Shown one piece after another: positions 1 to 6,567 of a stretch of 28,648 nucleotides of DNA. Numbering within the stretch: the stretch's first letter is position 1; each line of letters starts with the position of its first letter. The stretch is from a virus, in the IMG/VR virus record IMGVR_UViG_3300045806_000031, positions 1 through 28,648 of that record. One strand, 5' to 3'. Below the pieces are notes generated by a model that was not told the origin of the DNA, did not search any database, and saw nothing but the letters and a program-made list of their open reading frames with translations. A program made the translations under genes and the position numbers.

Positions 1-160
1 GATGCGCCTGACCGTCGTCGTCCAAATCGACGTTGATCGCCCGCGCCAGATCGCGGTCACTAAGACGCTCGGCCTTAACAGTGTTCTTCAGACCGTCGAA
101 CCGGGAGAAGACTACGCTCTCCGGTTGGCCCTGAGGTTCAGGTGGCGGCATTGCTGGCAT
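1..160 (-). CDS. Partial phage structural protein, N-terminus only (cut by left window edge)
   Basis: An open frame of 53 codons runs off the left end of the window. It starts at ATG 160 (alternative ATG 151 in the same frame) and overlaps the last codons of the upstream gene by 23 bases, which suggests translational coupling. The visible N-terminus is proline-rich and then reads FSRFDGLKNTVKAERLSD, followed by an acidic stretch, RAINVDLDDDGQ. From memory this resembles the start of conserved phage tail or structural proteins in which 'F.GL.N.v...l......A.NvdiD..G' precedes a beta-propeller-like body. Only the N-terminus is visible, so the function is an inference. The start is uncertain because the ribosome binding site is weak (GAAAGAAG about 7 bases upstream of ATG 160). 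Confidence 0.6.
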   Translation of the reverse strand, partial: MPAMPPPEPQGQPESVVFSRFDGLKNTVKAERLSDRDLARAINVDLDDDGQAH

Positions 161-458
161 TGTGGACTTCTTTCAACTTGCTCTCTGCGACGGACAGGCG
201 CTCTCGTAGGTCTTTCACTTCCATGATCAGATCGTTAATCCGGCGCTCGTACCCATCCATGAGCGTCCTGAACCGTTCGGTGAGCGTGTTCATCTGGGCT
301 TGGTCGTAGGTGAGTTGCACCGCCTCGTGGTCGCCCTCACGCTTTATCGCGTCGCCGCGAGCGCGGGACCAGTCTGAAATTCGTGCGCCCAAGAACCCTA
401 CCAGCAGCCCGACAACCGGAATGGCAACATCCTTCACCCATGCAAATTCTTCCGCCAT
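138..458 (-). CDS. Small membrane protein with C-terminal coiled coil (possible holin/spanin-like)
   Basis: This is a 106-aa protein. It has one predicted membrane span near residues 9-27 (hydrophobic, Gly/Val/Leu-rich), followed by a positively charged segment (DWSRARGDAIKRE) and a long heptad-like charged helix at about residues 55-100. A single N-terminal anchor plus a coiled coil is the architecture of phage inner-membrane spanins and of some small holin-like proteins. No specific family is recognised, and the gene lies about 4.3 kb from the endolysin rather than beside it. The ATG is preceded by GAGGG at good spacing, and its 3' end overlaps the next gene. The frame is a real gene with good confidence; the lysis role is only a possibility. 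Confidence 0.7.
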   Translation of the reverse strand: MAEEFAWVKDVAIPVVGLLVGFLGARISDWSRARGDAIKREGDHEAVQLTYDQAQMNTLTERFRTLMDGYERRINDLIMEVKDLRERLSVAESKLKEVHNASNAAT

Positions 459-467
459 TCCGATCCC

Positions 468-770
468 TCACACGTTGTTTGCTTTATTCGCCTCTATCTG
501 GATGCTCCCCTGCGTCGCCGCCTGCAATGATCCTACACCGAATATCATCCAGTCAACGTTACCATATTTTGCATTCGATGTATCCCATGTACCGATCCAA
601 TCGTCACTCACGCTGTTAAACGTCATCGGCACTTGAACGTTCTGAGTTACGCCTGAGATATCGTTGTAATTCAGCGCCAAGGTCACAGTGCTAGGCTGTG
701 TATTCGTGCCGTCAGCGGCAACAAACGTCGCGGTCGCCACAAGCAAGTTCTTACGGATAAAGACCGTCAT
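468..770 (-). CDS. Small beta-rich structural protein, unknown
   Basis: This 100-aa protein starts MTVFIRKNLLVATATFVAAD and alternates Thr/Val-rich strand-like segments, ending in an Ala-rich tail (GSIQIEANKANNV). It has no signal peptide or membrane span. The pattern suggests a small beta-sandwich, as found in phage tail-associated or decoration proteins, but I do not recognise a family. The start is supported by AGGAG seven to eight bases before the ATG. It lies 10 bases downstream of the long repeat-containing tail protein and 9 bases upstream of the membrane/coiled-coil gene, so it is probably expressed with the tail-fibre group. Confidence 0.7.
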   Translation of the reverse strand: MTVFIRKNLLVATATFVAADGTNTQPSTVTLALNYNDISGVTQNVQVPMTFNSVSDDWIGTWDTSNAKYGNVDWMIFGVGSLQAATQGSIQIEANKANNV

Positions 771-780
771 TTGTGCTCTC

Positions 781-3459
781 CTACGACGTAAACCCTACGA
801 TCACAGAACCTTGCGCTTTTGTATTTGTGGTTACGCTGCCTTGGGGTTTGATCTTCGCATCCAACGCCGCCGCAACGCCTGTGGTCACACCGATTTTACC
901 GCTCACTACCCACGTAACAGAGACCGTCCCCGCTTGCCAGCTATACGTTTCATTGCTAGGAAAACCGAACACGTTCGCCACGCCCGCCGACAGGCCGGTC
1001 ATTTGGGCGATGCTGGTCCACGGCGCGAACACCGCCGAGACGCCCGCCGACAGGCCAACGCCCATCTGGTTCGAAGCGCTCGCCCCGCGCGCTATTGCCG
1101 CACCGCTTGCTCGCGCTTGCGCAAACCGGAGCACCCGGAAGCCTGCCGAGACCGAGGCTGCGCCAGCGCTCGACGCCGTGGCGTTGGCGATCCCTTGGAT
1201 GCGCCCAGAGACGACCGAGAGCCCGGTAGCGCCCGCCCCACTCGCCGCGAGGGCGGCGCTTGCGCCCGACACACAGGATTGCCCCGTCGTGCCGACGCTG
1301 TAGCCGTGGATATAGGTCGCCCGAAACACGGCGACCCCGTAACCCCAGGCCCGGAACGTCGCGGCGAACGGCACCAGAGAGCTACCCAGGACGCCCGACT
1401 GACCTCGCGCCGCACCTACCGACGCCCACGAGGCTGTGCCAACGCCTGAGACTGAAGCCGCGCCAGCGGCGCTCCCCTGCCCGCCTATCGCCGCCATGCC
1501 CGCGCCCGAGACCGTCGCCGCGCCCGTTGCGCTTGCGCCCTGCGCCACGGTCTCGACGCCGCCGCCCGTGACGTGCGCGATACCGTAAACATTGCCGGTC
1601 GCGGCTGCTGACCCAAAGCCGCTACCCAGCGCTTGTGCGTACCCTGATGCTGTGCCGACGCTCGCCGCCGAGGATGCGCTTACGCCCGAGACTGTGGCCG
1701 CGCCCGCCGCGCTCACCACGAGGAAATAGCCGCCGAAGCCAACGCCCGCGACCGTAGCCGCGCCGCCCGCGTAGGCTGGCGACTGCCAGTACACAGGTGT
1801 TTGATACGTCAGAGTACCCATGAACGGCACGGCTGCGAAGGCCATATCGCCGAATGTGGACGTGATGGTGGTCGAGGGCGTCATCGGCGCGGCGATGGTC
1901 GCGGAAGAACCCACCGCGCTCGCCACAGCGTGGAACAGTGACGCACCCGCGCCCGAGACCGTGGACGTACCTACTGCGGCGCTCGTGGTTATGGGGTGAG
2001 CTACAACGCTGGATACGCCTGACGCCGCGCCGACGCCAAACGCATGGTTGGTGCCCGCGCCCGCGACCGTGGATGATCCCGAAGCAGCGCCTACCGCTCG
2101 AAGCAACGCAGCGGAATACCCGAGCACGGTTGCCGCACCAGCAGCGTTCGCCTCAGGATCAAATATCGCGCTCCCGCCTGCGTTGGTTGTCACTACACCC
2201 GTTGCGCTCGCCACCGCCTGCCGCGCCGTCACTGAGTAGCCCACGACGATGGCGCTGCTGGCCGAGCGCGCCGCGACCTGAAACACGGCCAATGTCGGAT
2301 CAAAGATGGACGATCCCGCCGCGCTCGCCACGGCCTGAATGAGCGCTGTGATCCCGCCTGTCACCGTCGCGTTACCAGAAGCGCTCGCCACGCCGGTCTG
2401 CGCGCCCGTGCCGTAAGCCATCACCGTGCCGAAACTGGCGGTGTGCGCTACGGCTTGGTTGAGAGCTTGCTCCCACCATCCAAGACTGGCCGTACCCGCT
2501 GCGCTCGCCGTGGCTCGCACCGCCGCGACGCCGCCGCCTGAAGCGCTCGATGCGCCCGCTGCGCTCGCTGCGGCTCTCGCCACAGACTGCGTGAAGCCCT
2601 GCACGTTGGCGAAGCCGACCGCGCTAGCCGTGGCCTTTATCAGAGACGCGCCGCCACCCAGCACTGTGGCTACGCCGACCGCACCGTCGATAGTCTCCCC
2701 GAGCCCCTGACCGATGCCGAACACCGCCGCTGCGCCCGCCGACAGGCCGGTCGTGGACGCATACGACATGACGCTTGCGCTGGCGACGGGGCCGCTGGCG
2801 ATGGGGCCGCTGGCCAATGGACCTGTGTTGAGGCTCAACGCATACGACATGACGCTTCCGCTGGCGAAGCCGACCGCGCCGCCGGAAGCGCTGGCCGTCG
2901 CCAAACCCTTCAGCGCGGAAAAGCCCGTGGGCGGCGTGTATGCGAACGTCGCGAAGCCCGCCGTGAACGTCGCACCGTACACGCCGCTCACGGTAGGGTA
3001 TAGTGTAAGTCCGCTGCCTACGTACACACCACCCGCGCCGGTCACTGGATTGGCTGTCGTGCGGTTGTTCCACGTACCAGCGCCAACCTTGAACCACGCC
3101 AGCCCATTGACGGTATCAATGGCGACGCAGATACGCCCACCCTTGGCGAACGCCGCCAATGTGATTGCCGAACCGTTGACGAACAGTGTCCCGGTACACT
3201 GATACTCTACGTAGTAAGGTAGAAACGACGAGCCAGCCCAAGCGAAACCTACAGACGGATTGCCGGACGCTACAGCCGGGTTGCCGGACGCTACAGACGG
3301 GTTGCCGGCCGCTACGGTGGCGACGTTTATCTCAAAGTAAACTTTGCCGTACACAGCACCATTGGTTGACGCATACCCGTTGCCATTCATGATCGCAACC
3401 AAGCCGCCACCCGAAATGGTGGCGAACTGATTGAGCGTCGGGCTGAAGACAAGAGACAT
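781..3459 (-). CDS. SPRY-like domain plus long Ala/Gly/Ser/Val repeat protein, probable tail or adhesion protein
   Basis: This gene encodes 892 aa. Residues about 30-190 look like a SPRY/concanavalin-type domain of phage tail proteins: GKVYFEINV, then VGFAW, then RICVAIDTVNGLAWFKVG, then LYPTVSGVYGATF. The rest, to about residue 840, is a long array of imperfect 18-22 residue units of the form A-x-A-S-A-x-G-x-A-x-V-x-G-x-G, broken by a few less regular segments (for example around the SVMSYA and SIFDP motifs). It could fold as a beta-solenoid or a glycine-rich helical sandwich; that is inference. It sits directly downstream of the tail-fibre gene, fitting an adhesin, tailspike or fibre-associated role. 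I prefer the internal ATG at 3459 to the ATG at 3474: a GGA lies at the same distance from it as the AAGGA in front of the neighbouring fibre gene, and both starts share the sequence ATCCTGATG. Confidence 0.85.
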   Translation of the reverse strand: MSLVFSPTLNQFATISGGGLVAIMNGNGYASTNGAVYGKVYFEINVATVAAGNPSVASGNPAVASGNPSVGFAWAGSSFLPYYVEYQCTGTLFVNGSAITLAAFAKGGRICVAIDTVNGLAWFKVGAGTWNNRTTANPVTGAGGVYVGSGLTLYPTVSGVYGATFTAGFATFAYTPPTGFSALKGLATASASGGAVGFASGSVMSYALSLNTGPLASGPIASGPVASASVMSYASTTGLSAGAAAVFGIGQGLGETIDGAVGVATVLGGGASLIKATASAVGFANVQGFTQSVARAAASAAGASSASGGGVAAVRATASAAGTASLGWWEQALNQAVAHTASFGTVMAYGTGAQTGVASASGNATVTGGITALIQAVASAAGSSIFDPTLAVFQVAARSASSAIVVGYSVTARQAVASATGVVTTNAGGSAIFDPEANAAGAATVLGYSAALLRAVGAASGSSTVAGAGTNHAFGVGAASGVSSVVAHPITTSAAVGTSTVSGAGASLFHAVASAVGSSATIAAPMTPSTTITSTFGDMAFAAVPFMGTLTYQTPVYWQSPAYAGGAATVAGVGFGGYFLVVSAAGAATVSGVSASSAASVGTASGYAQALGSGFGSAAATGNVYGIAHVTGGGVETVAQGASATGAATVSGAGMAAIGGQGSAAGAASVSGVGTASWASVGAARGQSGVLGSSLVPFAATFRAWGYGVAVFRATYIHGYSVGTTGQSCVSGASAALAASGAGATGLSVVSGRIQGIANATASSAGAASVSAGFRVLRFAQARASGAAIARGASASNQMGVGLSAGVSAVFAPWTSIAQMTGLSAGVANVFGFPSNETYSWQAGTVSVTWVVSGKIGVTTGVAAALDAKIKPQGSVTTNTKAQGSVIVGFTS

Positions 3460-3488
3460 CAGGATTGCATCCAAGCCAGCAGGGGGAC

Positions 3489-3528
3489 GGCCTGCCCCGA
3501 ATATCGAGCGCGATCTTCGGGGCTGGCC
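3489..3528 (-). other. Strong intergenic hairpin between tail-fibre and SPRY-repeat genes
   Basis: Arms GGCCAGCCCCGAA and TTCGGGGCAGGCC (minus strand) form a 13-bp stem with a single A-A mismatch. A small ATCG/CGAT stem lies inside the 14-base loop. No T-run follows on either strand, so it is not a standard intrinsic terminator. It ends 29 bases before the preferred start of the downstream gene and could act as an RNA processing or stability element between the two genes. Confidence 0.6.
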
Positions 3529-3543
3529 TAAAAGCTAGTCCGA

Positions 3544-4719
3544 TCAGCTCCCGTAATGTGCTGTCGCCGGGTGGTCGGGATCGTCGTAGTATGTGATGAG
3601 CATACCGAAATTCGAAGCGACGAACCCAATCGCTCCGTCCGTCGTCATGTAGTTTTGTCCGCCTATGGCGATATAGGCGTGATCCGACAGGTAGCTTGTT
3701 GCCGCCACCGAAACGGTTTCCCATGTCAGGCCGTCCCATGAAACTCCGAATTTCAGGTTCGTGCCGTCGTAGGCCACCCGCATGAGTTCGGGCGGCGTGT
3801 TCGTCACATGCACGTTGCTCAACAGCGCGCTGTTATAGGTGTTGTTATTCGAATAGGTGTCGAGGGTCAGTCCGGCCGGATTGCTAAAACCGGAGCCGGA
3901 AGCGCCCCAAGAAAGCATACACAGCTTGCCCGCGCTATCTTGCACGCCGATGCCGCAATTAACGTAGGCGCGATTGGCGAGGTTGCCCAGGCGAATGCGG
4001 ACGGTAGCGCTCCATGTGGTTCCCCACGCGGAAGTGCTTCGACGGACGAACTCCCAAGAGCTACTTGTCGATCCCGCTGGTGTCGAAATATAGAGCCCTT
4101 GGTCAGCGTAATTGGTGGCGGTCAGCGTGTCGTGTGCGCCGCTGAGATCGAACCACGACGCCTGCGGTGGCGCGAAGGGCACATACTCGCCACGGAACCG
4201 ACCCAGCGAACCATTGACATTCACCCATGCGGTGCCGTTGTACGTGAGCGCCTGCCCGCTGGATGGCGAAGAGAGTGACACATCGGTGTCGGACGCTAGC
4301 GTGGACGATCCGCCGCCTGAAGGCGTCGCATTCGCCCATGCGGTGCCACTCCACGTCAGCACTTGGCCGGTGGTGGGCGAAGAGATCGTTACATCGTTCA
4401 ATGACGCCAGCGTCGGCTTCACGTCCTCGCCTCGCAGCGTGCATGTCACCACAGCATTGGACGTGAAGCTGATTGCCGAGCCCGTCGAGCTTTGCGTCCT
4501 GGTTGTACGCGAAATCGTCGGACCTGTGGAGTTGTAAGTCCCGATGCCGAACTCCCAACTGGAACCGTCCACGATCAGATACGGGAACGTGTCGCCGTTG
4601 CTCGCTCCCGCCTGCGCGAACGATTGAAACGCCGTGATGGGCGAACTTAGCGCGACAACGCCGGTTCCCGGCGCGCTGGCGACCGTAACCCATACCCGAT
4701 CATAGAACTTGAGAGTCAT
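3544..4719 (-). CDS. Tail fibre protein
   Basis: This 391-aa protein has three parts. Residues 1-98 are a conserved phage fibre N-terminal domain (FYDRVWVTVASAPGTG, then WEFGIGTYNSTGPTISRT, then CTLRGED), a pattern I recognise from many tail-fibre and collar proteins. Residues about 106-128 and 142-166 are two copies of a fibre-shaft repeat of the type L-N-D-V-x-I-S-S-P-x-x-G-Q-x-L-x-W-x-G-x-A-W, which usually trimerises. Residues about 185-391 form a Ser/Thr/Tyr-rich beta domain resembling a concanavalin/laminin-G-like receptor-binding head. The ATG is preceded by AAGGA at about nine bases. It is followed by the SPRY-repeat gene, so the two may form one adsorption apparatus. Host specificity cannot be read from the sequence. 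Confidence 0.87.
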   Translation of the reverse strand: MTLKFYDRVWVTVASAPGTGVVALSSPITAFQSFAQAGASNGDTFPYLIVDGSSWEFGIGTYNSTGPTISRTTRTQSSTGSAISFTSNAVVTCTLRGEDVKPTLASLNDVTISSPTTGQVLTWSGTAWANATPSGGGSSTLASDTDVSLSSPSSGQALTYNGTAWVNVNGSLGRFRGEYVPFAPPQASWFDLSGAHDTLTATNYADQGLYISTPAGSTSSSWEFVRRSTSAWGTTWSATVRIRLGNLANRAYVNCGIGVQDSAGKLCMLSWGASGSGFSNPAGLTLDTYSNNNTYNSALLSNVHVTNTPPELMRVAYDGTNLKFGVSWDGLTWETVSVAATSYLSDHAYIAIGGQNYMTTDGAIGFVASNFGMLITYYDDPDHPATAHYGS

Positions 4720-4731
4720 CAGGATCGTTCC

Positions 4732-5121
4732 TTATTCAACTGCGCCATCGGCTCGCAAGCACTTGCCCTGGGTTCGATCCCAGAGATAGGTCGCGCTGAT
4801 GTTCTTCTCGTAGCAGGCGGTTATCAGGCCGTTGGTTGATTTATACCCGGCGACCTGTGTTTCCGCCGCCTTCACTTTCGCCAGCGCTTCGTTATAACCC
4901 TGATCAATCCAGTGCTGGCGGTAATACACAATAGTGGATAAACCCACTACAGTCAGCACGATGAAAGCGTCCACCTTCCAGTTGGTGAGGTAGCGCATGA
5001 GGAACCCGAAGATGACTACGCCGCCCATGAGGATCAGCCAAACAGTGAGAGGGATATGAATGACGAGATCAAAGAGCGCGCTTGCTGCTCCCGTGGCGAT
5101 CTCGCCGCCGATGTTGCCCAT
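4732..5121 (-). CDS. Two-span membrane protein beside the endolysin, candidate holin or spanin
   Basis: This 129-aa protein has two hydrophobic segments, about residues 18-42 and 50-67, with a short basic connector (RYLTNWK). A soluble C-terminal helix (ALAKVKAAETQVAGYK) and a tail with two cysteines follow. The longer open frame upstream in the same phase lies inside the endolysin gene and looks like shadow coding. The real start is ATG 5121, which shares its first base with the endolysin stop (TAATG overlap), so translation is probably coupled to the endolysin. Position and topology suggest a holin or inner-membrane lysis partner. I do not recognise the family by sequence, so the role is inferred. 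Confidence 0.75.
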   Translation of the reverse strand: MGNIGGEIATGAASALFDLVIHIPLTVWLILMGGVVIFGFLMRYLTNWKVDAFIVLTVVGLSTIVYYRQHWIDQGYNEALAKVKAAETQVAGYKSTNGLITACYEKNISATYLWDRTQGKCLRADGAVE

Positions 5122-6005
5122 TACGCCGCCGCCTTCGTGACGTTCATCCCTGCTTGGTTGTCGGCGTCGAGATTGACGACCGCCGTCGCGGTGCCTGCCA
5201 CCGCAGCGTCGTGCGCCTTGGACGAGAACATCGCCACGAGACCCGCGACGACGCTCAACAGCGTGAGCCCGCCAAACGCATACTTGATCCAACCAAAGGT
5301 GTCCCCCACGACTTGAACCTGTGTGGCGGTCTGCGTTGCGATGGTGGCTGTCGCCGCCGCGCCTGTAGTCATGTGCGCAGTGATCTGCGAGATCATGGGC
5401 GGCTTGACGCCGCCCACGTTGGCCTTGGCCTGACCGCCGAACGTCGACAGATCGGGCGTGAACGGCTCTGGCGCGCTGTCTACCCAGGCTTCGGCAGTCT
5501 TCTGCACGTTGGCGATCCGCGCGTGCCAGCCGACGCCATAGCGCGGCCATGTGCTGAGACGCTGCAACGTCGCCAGCCGATGCGAGCATACCGACGCGAT
5601 CAGATCATCAATCGCGCCGTCGCCCTTGCAGCCGGCGATAGCGTCCAGGGTCTTCGCGCCGAGCACGCCGTCCACTTGTATGCCGTACAGGCACGCCTGA
5701 AGCCACTTGGTCGCCTGCGCCGGTCCCGAGTTCACAGCCGCGTCGAACACCACAAGGTCGAGACCCGTGGGTAGTTCATCGCCGCTGATCCGATCCCAAT
5801 ACTCGCTCTTGTAGATCGCGTCGCGACTGGCGTCAGGGATGTTGTACACGTCCATAGGCGTCTTGCCCTGGCTGCGCAGCCACGCATTGTAGGTGCGCGC
5901 CGTGATCCCCTGATTGGTCTTGCCGCCTGGGTCGTGGGGGTCATTGACCTTGCCGCCCTCGTAAACAAGGATGCGAGCAAGCGCCTTGGCGAAATTTTCC
6001 TGCAT
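5121..6005 (-). CDS. Endolysin, GH108 N-acetylmuramidase with C-terminal membrane segment
   Basis: This is a 294-aa protein. Residues 1-90 match glycoside hydrolase family 108, with the catalytic glutamate in EGG (E16) followed by the family signature DPHDPGGKTNQGIT. Residues about 96-125 resemble the PG_binding_3 domain (VDGVLGAKTLDAI). The enzyme should cleave the glycan backbone of peptidoglycan at host lysis. The C-terminus adds a linker, a hydrophobic segment at about 237-261 (FGWIKYAFGGLTLLSVVAGL) and an Ala/Val-rich tail, so it may be membrane-anchored. The frame is open upstream, but the start is placed at the second of two adjacent ATGs, 7 bases after GGAG; upstream translation lacks family character. 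Its stop overlaps the start of the two-span membrane gene. Confidence 0.9.
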   Translation of the reverse strand: MQENFAKALARILVYEGGKVNDPHDPGGKTNQGITARTYNAWLRSQGKTPMDVYNIPDASRDAIYKSEYWDRISGDELPTGLDLVVFDAAVNSGPAQATKWLQACLYGIQVDGVLGAKTLDAIAGCKGDGAIDDLIASVCSHRLATLQRLSTWPRYGVGWHARIANVQKTAEAWVDSAPEPFTPDLSTFGGQAKANVGGVKPPMISQITAHMTTGAAATATIATQTATQVQVVGDTFGWIKYAFGGLTLLSVVAGLVAMFSSKAHDAAVAGTATAVVNLDADNQAGMNVTKAAA

Positions 6006-6026
6006 CATATCGCTCCATGACCAATA

Positions 6027-6066
6027 TTGTGCGACCCACAATCGAGGCAGTGTACATTCAGTACAC
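6027..6066. promoter_or_regulatory. Two short inverted repeats upstream of the endolysin
   Basis: Two small palindromes, each with a 5-base spacer, lie in the 62-base gap before the endolysin: TTGTG-N5-CACAA at 6027-6041 and GTGTAC-N5-GTACAC at 6050-6066. They could be protein-binding sites or weak RNA hairpins controlling lysis timing. No convincing promoter accompanies them, so this is a low-confidence regulatory call. Confidence 0.3.
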
Positions 6067-6067
6067 G

Positions 6068-6496
6068 TCAAGATTCCGTCACGGTCGAAGCAGTAGTCAA
6101 TTGCGGAGTGACGCCGCTGGCCACGCTGATATTCGGGCTCACCGTGCCCGAATAGAAGATGGAACCCGTGCCGCTCGATGCCGAGCCGATGGAAAAGTTC
6201 GTGATCGTGTTCGATCCGCCCGAACACGCCGGGAAGCTTATTGTGCCAGCCGGGGAAACCGAGTTCGACGTGACCGTCCAGCCCGCCGTCGACCGAGAGA
6301 CCGCTACGCGCGCGTAGCCGGTGTAGGTGGCCTCGCTCGTGCTCTGGTTGCCCGTCGCGCCGGGGTCCGCCGTGTGCAGCGCCGCATAGAGGTTCGTCAG
6401 CGGCGACGTGGCGTTGTTCTGCGCGAGGCCGGTGATGGCTGACGCATTGAAGATCAGCGCCAAGAGGCCGCTGGAAAACGTGGTGTTCTTACCCAT
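6068..6496 (-). CDS. Conserved small phage tail/virion protein
   Basis: This is a 142-aa protein with a pattern I recognise from many phages and prophages: an N-terminal FNASAITGLAQNNATSPLTN, then YAALHTADPG, then TSEATYTGYARVAV, then SVSPAGTISFPA, then FYSGTVSPNISVASGVTP. The family is usually annotated as a phage tail fibre or virion-associated protein of unknown exact role. It looks beta-rich and soluble, with no signal peptide. The ATG is preceded by GGAG seven bases upstream. It lies between the giant virion protein gene and the endolysin, which fits late expression. The identification rests on remembered family pattern, so the functional name is tentative while the gene itself is secure. 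Confidence 0.85.
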   Translation of the reverse strand: MGKNTTFSSGLLALIFNASAITGLAQNNATSPLTNLYAALHTADPGATGNQSTSEATYTGYARVAVSRSTAGWTVTSNSVSPAGTISFPACSGGSNTITNFSIGSASSGTGSIFYSGTVSPNISVASGVTPQLTTASTVTES

Positions 6497-6567
6497 AGGT
6501 TATCTCCGTTTTGGTTAAGCTATCAGTTATTGCGGTTTCAATCCACGTCTCTTTTTTAACGAGACGA

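Noticed and set aside
781-3459. Diversity-generating retroelement variable region in the repeat protein
   Set aside because: No reverse transcriptase or template repeat is visible in the window, and the repeats are protein-level Ala/Gly units rather than adenine-directed variation.
6546-6566. Hairpin with T-rich loop (CGTCTC...GAGACG) as terminator for the giant gene
   Set aside because: The T's are in the loop, none follow the stem in the sense of transcription, and it abuts the stop codon; it is at most a weak structure.
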